From positions 49,298,746 through 49,362,745 of the forward strand of contig CM068385.1 in assembly GCA_034770075.1 (NCBI GenBank): a stretch of DNA of 64,000 nt, in the 5' to 3' direction. Below, in pieces: positions 23,641 to 35,125 of the stretch. Origin of the DNA: Aralia elata (Eukaryota; Streptophyta; Magnoliopsida; Apiales; Araliaceae). The notes under the pieces are model-generated. The model saw only the letters and a program-made list of their open reading frames with translations, ran no database searches and was not told the DNA's origin. Within the stretch, counting starts at the first letter, position 1, and each line of letters begins with the position of its first letter. Made by a program: the position numbers and the translations under genes.

Positions 23641-24066
23641 GCCAATATCCCAAAAAAGTGAGCGATCCCTGGGAAGGGCTGAGATCCAAGCAAACCCCGA
23701 CAAATGATGACATCTGTAGAACAGTATCAAAAGACTGTACAGAGGTCTTTTTCATCAAAATTACATTTTAAATGTTGTGTCACATGCATTGAATGGATGA
23801 TAATTCTGTACGTGATCCATGCAGGTTAGGTGTCAAGGTCCTGGCCTATCAGAGTCAAAAGCAATGGCTGCCAAGAACGATGTACGAGGACGAACTCCAA
23901 GGATGCCTTTCAAGCTAGTCAGGAGAATAGCTTCCTTTGATGACAATTCGATGGAATAAGGTGATTACGAGACGAGCGACCGGATACGAGACCCCGCACT
24001 CACAGGACAATCGACCGGAGACGAGACCCGGTGGTTACGAGACGAGCGATCGGATACGAGACCCGA
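23641..24066 (+). other. Ogre-like copy 2, unique 3' untranslated stretch
   Basis: Homologous to 1560-1960 of copy 1. No ORF. From about 23960 it becomes the CCGGATACGAGACCCGG repeat, interrupted at 24070 by the minus-strand copia element and resumed at 32682. Confidence 0.8.
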
Positions 24067-24070
24067 CACT

Positions 24071-25721
24071 TGTTAGGTTTGTACATAGCGCGAATATGCG
24101 TTCTCCTTGAATTTCACCAATGAGATTCCTTCCTTTGATCAACATTAGCCACCCAAGTGTTTGGCCTCTAGAGGTGATCCACCAAGGAATAATAGTTATT
24201 CAAGAAGATGGGTGTTGGCAAAACCCTAGTTTCTATCTCTATAGAAATTACAAGTACTCTCTCTCTCCAATTCTCATGGAAGAGTGTGTAAATTGTCTAA
24301 CAATCTAATTGTTTGACTGTCTAACCCCAAATCATAATAAGACTCCTCTTATTTATAGATATAGGGAACCCTCCTAAACTCTTTAGGATTAGGGTTTTTA
24401 TTTTAATTAAACTCCTTTAATTAATTGAACTCCTAATCCAATTAGGAATTCATGAGAGAGTACTTCTATTAATTAATTCCCAATCCCTATTAGGAATTAA
24501 ATAATAGTACTAGTAATAATAATAATAAGATTCCTCTTATTAATTTATATTTAATATTTCCAAAATATTAAATAATAAATATTAAGCTATTTAATTTATT
24601 CTATCTCCATAGATTAAATTAAATACACTTAACTTATTATTACGATTATGCCATTTACTTCTTAAATAAATATTTTTCTTTTTGCGGTGTGACCCTTTAG
24701 GTTCTCCATATTAAACCGGTTGTGAATAAATCAATTAGAACAATTCTAATCTTATTTAAATAAATAAATAAAACTATTTAATTCATTTAAATAAATAATA
24801 TTTATTCTACAATAAGGGTAAGCCCCCTTAGTGATTAACGACTTTCCAGATAATATAGATTTCAACATTAATCACAAAAGAACCTTTCAGTGAATAGTTA
24901 CCATACAATTCAATCCTTCTACCATACAATGTCCCAATTAAATATAAGACATGGAATTACTGTCAAGTCTTATTTTATTTAATTATATGTATTTCGATTC
25001 TCAAATGCACAACTCTGATAATGTAAATTAGAAACTCCTTTCTAATTTCATTCTGCTTTGGCCAAAGACTTCTGAGTCGTCATTTATCGAATCACATAGG
25101 ACATTCTCTCCTTTTACTAGAAGTGGTAGATTCTTTGTTGATCATTCACCTATCTCCATGTATAACTTATTATACCCAATCATACCCTTTGATATACCCT
25201 CAGGGTCTTAAGGGACATGTCAAAGTATAACTCATCATACACAAGATACTATGATGATCTCAAGTCCAAGGATGACTTGTACTACTATCACTAGAGGAAT
25301 TACTATTGACAGGCGAGTAAAACTCCATTAGGTATCCTTTAGCGAGCCACGTTCAGTGAACTTATTCTCTAATAAGCACCTACATACTTGCTTTAGTGTC
25401 TCCACACAAATGATTATGAGATCAATCATCCTCTTCATAAGAGCAAGCAACGTATGTACTAATCTATCCGGATTCACTAATCCCCTTTTTAGTAATCCAT
25501 CGATTAGGAACGATTTTAGTTTTTGAGCTATCTAGAATTTAGATCTCATTAGCATGATCACCATCATGATTCTAAAAGCATTGCTCAAAACTATGGGTTT
25601 ATCACATTTAATATAACAGCACTATGTAGATAATGTAAAATGCCTTTTACAAATGAATAAGATTACAAAGTATATGCTACATCATATCTAATATGATTGG
25701 CTTGTGTGCATACTACTTTCA
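24071..25721 (-). repeat. 3' LTR of the minus copia element
   Basis: 1651 bp. On the minus strand it starts TGAAAGTAGTATGCAC at 25721 and ends ACAAACCTAACA-like (TGTTAGGTTTGT on plus) at 24071. Preceded on the minus strand by GCAAGTGGGAGAT, the copia-type polypurine tract (about 25722-25735). Confidence 0.94.
24349..24358 (-). promoter_or_regulatory. TATA box in the copia LTR
   Basis: TATAAATAAG on the minus strand, within ATCTATAAATAAGAGG. It is repeated at 31309-31318 in the 5' LTR and matched at 44735-44744 and 52189-52198 in the plus copia element. Confidence 0.65.
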
Positions 25722-25739
25722 ATCTCCCACTTGCACTAA

Positions 25740-28700
25740 AGCCAATCGTCATGGTATCTAATACCCTTCTTCTCTAAGTGACGATCATCCTGCTGTTTGG
25801 ATTAGCTTCAGTAGATGGATATGCAATGTTGTTCTTGAGAGTCCACTATCTCTATAGTGACTTATCCTCTTTCAATGATTCCACTAATCAAATGAAAGTG
25901 CCGCAACACATGTTTGACTCCAAGATGAGACTTAGGAACTATTCCTAGTTCTGTGATGAACTTTTCATCCAAACAATCAACTTGCAGCTTCATTTACAGC
26001 TATATACTTTGTTTTCGTCACTAAACCAACAACTCTTTGCTGTTTGGAACCTTTCCAATTCACTGCACCACCTTTTAAGGTAACGATTTACCTTAAAGTG
26101 GATTTGTTATCGTCTTGGTCAGTCTGAAAAACTTGAGTCTGTTTAGTCCTCTAGTTTTAATTCAGACCTACCATGAATCATAATCACATCTTCAGTACCG
26201 GTTAAGTACTTAAAGATGTTTATCACTGTCTTACAGTGATCATCTCCAGAATATGACTGATCAACATCAGGCCTTGTATATTCACTGCATACATGATAGT
26301 AACTCATGCGATCTCTCTTTTAATTGGAGACAATTTTAGAGAGATACACTCCATGGCTCATCATCATGAGACCTCTCTTGGAGTTTGCCATGCAAAACGC
26401 CTTTAGCATCAAATGAATATACGTTCCTTGGGTTAAGCCGAACATCCTTTTAAATCTATCTATATAGATTTATATCCCCAATTTATAGGATGCTCCTCCC
26501 AAGTCATTCATGGAGGAATGTTTAGACAATTTTTATCTTTACTGATTGTAGCATTGGTGTGTTATTCCTTATCAGTAGTATATCAATATATAATACTAGG
26601 AATGTCACAGTGCTCCCACTGACCCTTTTGTACACACTAGGTTCATTCCCGTTTTTGATAAAATCAAACTCGTTTGATTGTCTCATCAAAATGAATGTTC
26701 CATCTTTGAGAAGCTTGCTTCAATCCATCAATGGATCATTGTAGCTTAAAACACGATTTGCTTCAACCTTTGAAACAAATTCCTCTGGCTGTATCAAACA
26801 TACATTCTCCTCAAGTCTTTATTGAGGAAGGACGTCTCCACATCCATTTTGCCAGATTTCGTAATAAGCTGCAATCGCAAGTAAAATCCAAATGGACTTG
26901 AGCATTACCCGGTAATAAGGTTTTATCATAGTCAACTCCTTGACTTGAAAAACCTTTTAAACAGGTCTGGTCTTATAGGTCTCCACCTTGCCATTTGCCC
27001 CAGTCTTTCTCTTAAAAGACCCATATACACACTCTAGGCACTAAGCCCTTATGTGGAGTAACCAGAGTCTATACTTGGTTCTCATACATGGAGTCCATTT
27101 CAGATTTCATGGCCATCTACCATTTCTCTGAGTATCTTATACTCATAGCCTTATCGTATATAACTGGATCATCATCCTCTATGATGCGTACCTCATCATC
27201 ATCTTCTATGATGAATCCATACCTCTCAGGTATCTTCGGTACTCTTCCAGATTTACGATTCGGTTGTGGTACAATAGGTCTATCTACAGGTTCCTCGGTT
27301 CGACTTAAAGTGCTTTGTGGTTCTTGAACTCCTTCAAGATCTATTACCCTCCCACTAGCTTCTTCAATGATAAACACCTTTATCTAAGAAGGAAGCGTGT
27401 AGGATTATAGTAATAATAATACCCTAAACTTCTTTAGGATATCCCACAAATTGCACTTGTCAGATTTTTGTCCCAAACTTATCTTTGAAACCTTTTCACA
27501 TAAGCTGGACAACCCTTTATCTTAACATACTTAAGACTAGGAATCCTCCCTATCCATAACCTTTATGGAGTCTTGGGGCCGGATTTTTTTTTTTTGAGGT
27601 TACCTTATTTAGTAGATATGCAGCCATTTCTAGGGTATAACCCCAGATGGATACTAGAATGTCGGTAAAAATCATTATGGACTGCACCATGTCCAACAAG
27701 ATACAATTTCTCCTTTTAGATACATCAATCAACTATTGCATATCAGGAGGTGTCCATTATGAGAAAATACCATTTTGAGATGATCTAGAAACTCATTGCA
27801 CAAGTATTCTTTCTTCGATCTGATCAAAGAATCTTAATACTCTGTCAATATGTTTCACTTCTGAATTCTTTGAGCATTTCAAATGATTCAGACTTGTATT
27901 TCATCAAATACACATATTCAACTCTTTGAATTACCATCTCCTTTTCTTTTATTAGTTTGTTCAATTTGCAAAATAATTTTTTTTCATGTAAGTCAAGTAT
28001 ACAAAGTCTATCAAGTAATCTTCCAGTTTCAAACAAAACATTATGATTATAAATAGAACAACAATTGTTCTTAAATATAATACCAGAACCTTCCTTGTCC
28101 AACAACGGAAGTAATAATGTTTCTAAAGAGAACTGGAACATAATAACAACTTATTAACTTAATAGACTTGCCCGTAGGCAATGCTAAACTATAAGTTCCT
28201 ATGGTTAATGTAGCAACCTTTGCTCCATTCTCACACATAAGATTACTAACTCTTTGTTTAGCTTTCTACTTCTGCTTAGTTTCTGCATTGGATTGCATAC
28301 GTGAGAACTACAGCCGGTATCCAATACCCAAGTAGAACCTTGACTTACAGAAAAATTTATTTTTAATCATGAACAAACCTGTATTTGTAACCGAAGCTTC
28401 ACTAAGCTTCTTCTGGTTACCCTCTGTAAAATTCTCCTTATAGTTTTCCTTTCCAGTATCCAGGCTTATTGCAGTGGAAGCAAACTCCTTTGCTATCTGC
28501 ATCAGTCTTGTTCTTATTGTCCTTTGTTTTTGCCTTTCCATTTACCTTCTTTGAATTGTTCTTCTTTTAAGAAGATCCTTTGGCCCTCTTCCGCTTCCTG
28601 GAAGATTCATCTACCAGTAAGACTTGGTCTTTCTTGGTTGGAAAGTGACTCTTTACAGTTTTCAACATGTTTAAGCAACTCTGGCAGGCTGACATATAGC

Positions 28701-29229
28701 TTGTTCATGTGGAAATTCACAACAATTTGTGAGAAAGAGTCCGAAGTGATTGCAAGATCAAATCTTGGATCAACTCTCCATCCATTAAAAACCAGTTGTC
28801 CCAATTATTCAATCAGATTGATCATTTTGAGGACATTTGTCTATACTGTAGTGTCATCGGTTATTCTAGATCGGGAGAGCTCCTTAGATATCTGATATCT
28901 AATAGTCCTACTTTCCTCACCCTTCAACTCCTTGAAGGTGCAGGAGTATAGTAGGAGCATCCATAGTTTCATGCTAACGCTGAAGCTCGTTACTCATGGA
29001 TGCGAGCATGATGCATTGAGCCAACTGTGCATCATCTTGCCACTTTCTAAAAGTAGCAATCTCTTCCTCTGAGGCATTGTCTGCAACCATTGCACGGATA
29101 GGCATATTAAGGACATAAGATAGCTTTTCAGCCTTGAGAACTATTCTCAAAATTCTTTAACCAGTCCTTTTAATACGGTCCGATTAATTAGCATCTAATA
29201 TGCTCCGCAGTGATAGTGAATTAGACATT
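25740..29229 (-). pseudogene. Copia gag-pol, degenerate
   Basis: Minus-strand remnants in order: gag start MSNSLSL-like near 29228, gag block (QIVVNFHMNKLYVSLPELLK) at 28804-28607, nucleocapsid and protease region 28541-28308, a pre-integrase stretch 28141-27845, integrase end near 27732-27550, the acidic hinge (RKSGRVPKIPERYGFIIEDD) at 27377-27117, then RT and RNase H pieces to about 25760. The span is about 450 bp shorter than in the plus copy (46839-50784), so there are internal deletions as well as frameshifts and stops. An insertion of T near 27588 lies in a T-run. Confidence 0.85.
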
Positions 29230-29436
29230 GTAAAATTCTATAAATGAATTTGTAATTTAACAACATTTTAGCATACATTCATTTTATTAATTAATTACCA
29301 AAATAAATTAGGTCTTTATTTTAAATTGGTATCTCCCACTATTTTCATCAAACTATATTACCCTCAATATACAGTTCGGCAAATCTAATTAAAGATTTGC
29401 TAGTGAGAATAAGGATCCCATTTCAAATGTATATAG

Positions 29437-29723
29437 CCTTGTGTGACACAACAAACGATATATAAATAAATAGGTAGACAACTATTGTCAATTACATCAC
29501 TATGTAACTCCTTTTAATTTGCCTCTTAGATTATTTTGATCAAGTGTGACACATCCGAATCAAAATTATCCAAGTTAAGTCCAACCTAGCACTTCCATAT
29601 ATTCGAAAGAAAAACACTGTCCTTGTGTGACACAACAAAACAGCATCGTTCAGTCTATGTATAAGCATCAAATGTGATAAAGCAACATCTTAAATATTTA
29701 ATATTTGCCTTGTGTGACACAAC
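29437..29723. repeat. CCTTGTGTGACACAAC hairpin repeats (minus copia leader)
   Basis: Copies at 29437-29452, about 29541-29554 (diverged), 29621-29636 and 29708-29723. Arms TTGTG/CACAA around a 3-nt loop. The plus copia has the same set at 46352-46641 with a 4-nt loop. Confidence 0.85.
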
Positions 29724-30989
29724 AAACTCATATTAAATATTTTAATACTTTATTGCTTTACCATGCTAGAAGGCGACGTTCGATATTCCAAATATCTTTG
29801 AACGCTTAGGACTTAATATTATTGCTTTGAGGGGTTTGTTATTATTTGTCTCATCTTGTTTAGCGCGCATGCACATATATATATAAAATACGCGTCTTAT
29901 TATTTAACATGCGAAGCATGTTGTATAATATATAATATATACATAGCAAGCATGCACATATAGAATACTATATTCTACCCGGATTGATTATGGACTTTTA
30001 TTCTAGTTTGGTTCACTAGAGCCACCAAGTGAACCAAAAGGTCAAACCTAGGGTGCAAGAACAAAATTTAAATATAACTATTACATTTAAACCCGGGCTC
30101 CACTACAAACGGGTCTTCAAGCGCTCCTTACTCCTTTGTCTCCAATTCTTCAAGTAATTCTAACTAAACCTATTACATAAACTATTTACAATAAATAGAA
30201 ACCTTGATCAGCAGTCAAGGGGAAGTACATAGGAGGGAGATAGAATTTACATTAAGAAAAAATTAGAGAAGACGAGGTACGCAGACCCCATTTATAAAAA
30301 CCCATTCATTCAAGCATCCACTAAAATAAATCCAATCACACATTGGTCAGTAGTCCATAATCAATCCCTATTTATTATCATACATATCTCCATATGTATC
30401 AATAAATAACATTCATCTCATGAATAATAAAACCATTCCATATATGTAGTGATATCATTTAATGGGCAATTAAAAGTTTACTAGAAATCCAATTTTGAAA
30501 CAAAAATAAACTCCTTTATTTTAATCAAAATTCAAATATTAATAAACTTATTTATTTTATTTTATCCAATTTTGAATAAAAATAAACTCCTTTATTTTTA
30601 ATCAAATTCCAAATCAAAATAAAACACCTTTATTTTAATTAATATGGAAACTAATTTCAAGTTTAAAATAAACACCTTTATTTTTAACTTAAAATTGTTG
30701 GAAAATAAAATATGTTGAATCCTATTCCTTATCAAAATAAACATCTTTATTTTTAAGGAAACATGGAATCCTATTCCATATGTGAATAAACTCCTTTATT
30801 CTAGGAAACATGGAATCCTATTCCAAAATAGAATAAACTCCTTTATTCTAGTTAACGTAGAATCCAATTCTAAGTTCAAATAAAACTTTTAATTTTAATT
30901 ATATTTCAATTCAAAATAAACCTTTTATCTTAATTGAAAATAAATAAAATCAAAATTAAAAATGAAAATATTTTCAAATCCTGCAGACC

Positions 30990-31075
30990 GGCGCGGCCGC
31001 GCTCCAAAATGAACTAGGAGCGGCGCGGCCGCGCTGCACCCCAGAAACGTTTTCTGGGTTCAGGCGCGGCCGCGC
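30990..31075. repeat. GGCGCGGCCGCGC palindrome array (minus copia leader)
   Basis: Three copies: 30990-31002, 31022-31034 and 31063-31075. The spacers also form inverted repeats (GCTCC...GGAGC and CCCAGAAACGTTTTCTGGG). The plus copia has GGCGCAGCTGCGCC at the equivalent place (45277-45399). Confidence 0.9.
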
Positions 31076-31076
31076 T

Positions 31077-32681
31077 CCAATGAGATTCCTTCCTTTGATC
31101 AACATTAGCCACCCAAGTGTTTGGCCTCTAGAGGTGATCCACCAAGGAATAATAGTTATTCAAGAAGATGGGTGTTGGCAAAACCCTAGTTTCTATCTCT
31201 ATAGAAATTACAAGTACTCTCTCTCTCCAATTCTCATGGAAGAGTGTGTAAATTGTCTAACAATCTAATTGTCTGACTGTCTAACCCCAAATCATAATAA
31301 GACTCCTCTTATTTATAGATATAGGGAACCCTCCTAAACTCTTTAGGATTAGGGTTTTTATTTTAATTAAACTCCTTTAATTAATTGAACTCCTAATCCA
31401 ATTAGGAATTCATGAGAGAATACTTCTATTAATTAATTCCCAATCCCTATTAGGAATTAAATAATAGTAATAGTAATAATAATAATAAGATTCCTCTTAT
31501 TAATTTATATTTAATATTTCCAAAATATTAAATAATAAATATTAAGCTATTTAATTTATTCTATCTCCATAGATTAAATTAAATACACTTAACTTATTAT
31601 TACGATTATGCCATTTACTTCTTAAATAAATATTTTTCTTTTTGCGGTGTGACCCTTTAGGTTCTCCATATTAAACCGATTGTGAATAAATCAATTAGAA
31701 CAATTCTAATCTTATTTAAATAAATAAATAAAACTATTTAATTCATTTAAATAAATAATATTTATTCTACAATAAGGGTAAGCCCCCTTAGCGATCAACG
31801 ACTTTCCAGATAATATAGATTTCAACATTAATCACAAAAGAACCTTTCAGTGAATAGTTACCGTACAATTAAATCCTTCTACCATACAATGTCCCAATTA
31901 AATATAAGACATGGAATTACTGTCAAGTCTTATTTTATTTAATTATATGTATTTCGATTCTCAAATGCACAACTCTGATAATGTAAATTAGAAACTCCTT
32001 TCTAATTTCATTCTGCTTTGGCCAAAGACTTCTGAGTCGTCATTTATCGAATCACATAGGACATTCTCTCCTTTTACTAGAAGTGGTAGATTCTTTGTTG
32101 ATCATTCACCTATCTCCATGTATAACTTATTATACCCAATCATACCCTTTGATATACCCTCAGGGTCTTAAGGGACATGTCAAAGTATAACTCATCATAC
32201 ACAAGATACTATGATGATCTCAAGTCCAAGGATCACTTGTACTACTATCACTAGAGGAATTCCTATTGACAGGCGAGTAAAACTCCATTAGGTATCCTTT
32301 AGCGAGCCACGTTCAGTGAACTTATTCTCTAATAAGCACCTACATACTTGCTTTAGTGTCTCCACACAAATGATTATGAGATCAATCATCCTCTTCATAA
32401 GAGCAAGCAACGTATGTACTAATCTATCCGGATTCACTAATCCCCTTTTTAGTAATCCATCGATTAGGAACGATTTTAGTTTTTGAGCTATCTAGAATTT
32501 AGATCTCATTAGCATGATCACCATCATGATTCTAAAAGCATTGCTCAAAACTATGGGTTTATCACATTTAATATAACAGCACTATGTAGATAATGTAAAA
32601 TGCCTTTTACAAACGAATAAGATTACAAAGTATATGCTACATCATATCTAATATGATTGGCTTGTGTGCATACTACTTTCA
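31077..32681 (-). repeat. 5' LTR of the minus copia element (U5 end deleted)
   Basis: 1605 bp aligned without indel to 24117-25721. The last 46 bp of the LTR, the primer site and the first part of the leader are gone. The junction falls at CTCCAA in the leader and CACCAA in the LTR, leaving CCAA shared by both. Confidence 0.93.
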
Positions 32682-32935
32682 ACACTCACAGGATAATCGA
32701 CCGGAGAGGAGACCCGGCGGTTACGAGACGAGCGACCGGATACGAGACCCGGCACTCACAGGACAATCGACCGGAGACGAGACCCGGCGATTACGAGACA
32801 AGCGACCGGATACGAGACCCGACACTCACAAGACAATCAATCGGATACGAGAGCCGGTGATCACGAGACGAGCGACCGGATACGAGACCCGGCGCAAACG
32901 AGACGATCGATTGGAAGACGAAACCCGACGACTAG
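32682..32935. repeat. 70-bp tandem array (CACTCACAGGACAATCGACC units)
   Basis: Units start at 32682, 32752 and 32822, with a partial unit after. Each has ACCGGATACGAGACCCGG and TTACGAGACGAGCG. It continues the repeats at 23960-24066 across the copia insertion. Confidence 0.88.
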
Positions 32936-33121
32936 CAGTGCGGTCGGGGATTGATGCATTGACACCTTTACAAATGTTTTGCATGCCTTACATCTTGTGC
33001 TGCATCATAAGTTGCATGTGTTGCATCATGTATGTATTGTCATTCTTGTGAACTGCCATTCATGCATCGGATGTCTATTTCTTTATCCTGTTCATTTCAT
33101 TTAACATTTCATAAACATGAT

Positions 33122-33134
33122 AAAGAGGGGCAGC
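33122..33134 (+). promoter_or_regulatory. Polypurine tract of Ogre-like copy 2
   Basis: AAAGAGGGGCAGC directly before the 3' LTR, identical to 2131-2143. Confidence 0.85.
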
Positions 33135-35125
33135 TGTAGACACCCAAATTTTGCACTTCGTATACTAACCCTGACAGGAGGGCAAATTCGTCCATTAAGC
33201 CGGCCTACGAGAGCAAAGGATGGGCGCAAGTACGAACACTCGACGCCACCGCGACGATTTACAACCGAAACCGACGTGACAACAAGGCTGTCCGAAATGA
33301 GCATTCCCGAATGATGTGGCACGTCTCCCAGTAATTCCCGGACTGCAAAATACGAGCCTATCGGCGAGAACCGACGTCACGACACAAGAATCGAGGCATG
33401 GCATGAAAATCGAGAAGGTCAAGCCAGCCAGCCGCGGATTGATCTGCGGCCAATGAGTGCGCCTTTTGAAAACACGGAACTCGAAACACGGAAACCGAAA
33501 ATCAGCTGAGTGGAGGGGTGGCGGCCAGCCAGCCGCAGATCCATCTGCGGCTGGCTCTAGCCAGCCTATTTCAGCTCATCCCTCACTCAGCATACAGGAG
33601 GTGAGCAGCGGCGGAAGAAGAAAAGAAAAGGGGAAGAACAGCAGCAAAACTACAAAAAATTAGGAGAGAAAAGAGAGGAAAAAGTGAGGAATTGTGTTTC
33701 TTTTGTGAGAATATATCCAAGATAATTTCTACTCTATTCATATACTCAAGTCTACACAGATTTTGGTGATATTTGCAAGGTGAAAAAACCATTTATATAG
33801 CAGTTTTTGTGTATCATTTTGTTAAGCTTCTTGTCAATTGGGTTATGTGAAATGTAATTTTTCTTGTATATTGTTGTGGATACATGGATTAGGGATCATT
33901 AGTGAGGGTTCCCACGAAACGAAATGCTTCCTAATGACCCGAGGATGTCCATTTAGTGAACCATTTTAGCTTGTTATGATGATTTATTGTGCCTAGTTTG
34001 TTTAGATTGCCATTTTAGGATATTGTGGTTGTTTAGCCATTTTGGATGTGAGCCTAGGAACGTGGCCCCGTGGTCCAAATCCGATGATGGACATCTTTTG
34101 ATGTAGGTAGTAGGAATGATGTAGTTTTCATTGTAAATATGTAATCGTCGGGCCTTAAAACGACGCCAAGGCGAGAATCGTGTTTAAGGCCCCGTCATAG
34201 TGAAAAATATGTGATTGTGGGCATTCGGGGTTATTTTGATGGCTTACATGCCCGTGAATAACCTCCTACGCATTATAATGTCTTATTTAAATTGCAACAC
34301 CAAAAATTGATTTCAAAGCTAAAACGATAAAGATTTTCATAAAATCAATCAAATTAGAAGTGCTAATGAATGTCGATTCCCACTTAACGAGAAGGCTAAA
34401 GAAAATCGTTTCAAACATCACAAGAAATGGTTTTGTGAAATAAATGACGTTTTGATAAACCAATGTGCATAGGGTTAAAGAGATCCTAGAAATTGCCCGT
34501 CATTCTGTGAAAGCAACGTATAGGTCTTGATTCCTATTTTTACGAAGGTTTAAAAACTCTTGTTTTGCCAAAACGACACCTAATGAAAACCTTAGAGTTT
34601 TGACAATTAAAATCAAACCTTTCTAATAAAGAATAAAGATTTCTCGTAGAAGCCGAAGGACATTCTAAAGCACTCTCAAAGCACGACTCTTTCATACAAA
34701 CTCATCACAACATTCACATAGGCACACACACACACACACGCGCACGCATACACATTTTAAGAATTAAAAGGATAGGAAAAGCATCAAGATTGCGGTAACC
34801 GTGTTTCACGGAAGTCGGGGGGTGCCTAACACCTTCCCCTCGCTTAAGCAAGCCCCCGAACTCTACGAATATCGGTTCACAGACCAATTAACTCGGAGTC
34901 ACATATGAGCCAACGATTTATAAAAAACGAAATTTGGATGAGTTGGTACATCCATTTCAAATATACCAACTGACGACTCTGATTAATTGGCTAATCAAGA
35001 AAATGATATTTCAAAACCCCGTCGACATTAATGCCGACCTTTTCCAAAAGAATCATCTAATTAAAAAGGCTAAAAATTGGAAAGGGTGACAATCACCAAA
35101 GGAGCGACATTTCCCGGCGTCGACA
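33135..35125 (+). repeat. 3' LTR of Ogre-like copy 2
   Basis: 1991 bp, TGTAGACACCC to GGCGTCGACA. Pairs with 12982-15024. It lacks one palindrome unit and about 30 bp near 34357. Followed by CAGTT, the right-hand TSD with one mismatch to TAGTT. Confidence 0.95.
33431..33551. repeat. GCCGCAGAT...ATCTGCGGC palindromes (copy 2 3' LTR)
   Basis: Two units, 33431-33450 and 33532-33551, against three in the 5' LTR. Confidence 0.9.

Larger units (their letters stand above)
29230..31076 (-). other. Leader of the minus copia element
   Basis: AT-rich and non-coding, matching 45400-46838 of the plus copy (for example GTGCATGCGCGCTAAACAAG and the ATTCTATCTCCCTCCTATG block). It contains two palindrome arrays, 29437-29723 and 30990-31075. 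At 30480-30960 it is a run of diverged AAAATAAACTCCTTTATTTT units. This too is an inverted-repeat-like motif repeated more than ten times. Confidence 0.75.
24071..32681 (-). mobile_element. Ty1/copia element (minus), decayed, primer site deleted
   Basis: 8611 bp with a perfect 5-bp TSD ACACT (24066-24070 and 32682-32686). 3' LTR 24071-25721, decayed gag-pol 25740-29229, long leader, 5' LTR remnant 31077-32681. It belongs to the same family as 43345-52613: the outer LTR starts agree and the pol fragments match. The two LTRs share 1605 bp at a constant offset of 6960 with about 11 differences (0.7%). Confidence 0.93.
12982..35125 (+). mobile_element. Ogre/Tat-like Ty3/gypsy element, copy 2, gag-only
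   Basis: 22,144 bp as it stands and about 13.5 kb without the copia element inside it. Two related LTRs, TSD TAGTT (12977-12981) against CAGTT (35126-35130), an Arg-type primer site (15027-15044), a gag frame (15817-17149) and a polypurine tract (33122-33134) define it. Between gag and the 3' LTR there is no protease, RT or integrase that I can read, only remnants and tandem arrays. This matches the class of large retrotransposons with terminal repeats and gag only (TR-GAG), which would need enzymes supplied by a related element. The Tat/Ogre assignment rests on the gag type, primer site and 3' arrays. Confidence 0.88.

Noticed and set aside
19877..23693. Many minus-strand ORFs reading FGSQPFPGFVDCLDLSPSQG
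   Set aside because: Products of a 35-bp repeat. The same DNA gives three equivalent frames and there are no non-repeat residues.
24120..24308. 62-aa ORF duplicated at 31080-31268
   Set aside because: An LTR pair again. The frame ends arbitrarily and has no domain.
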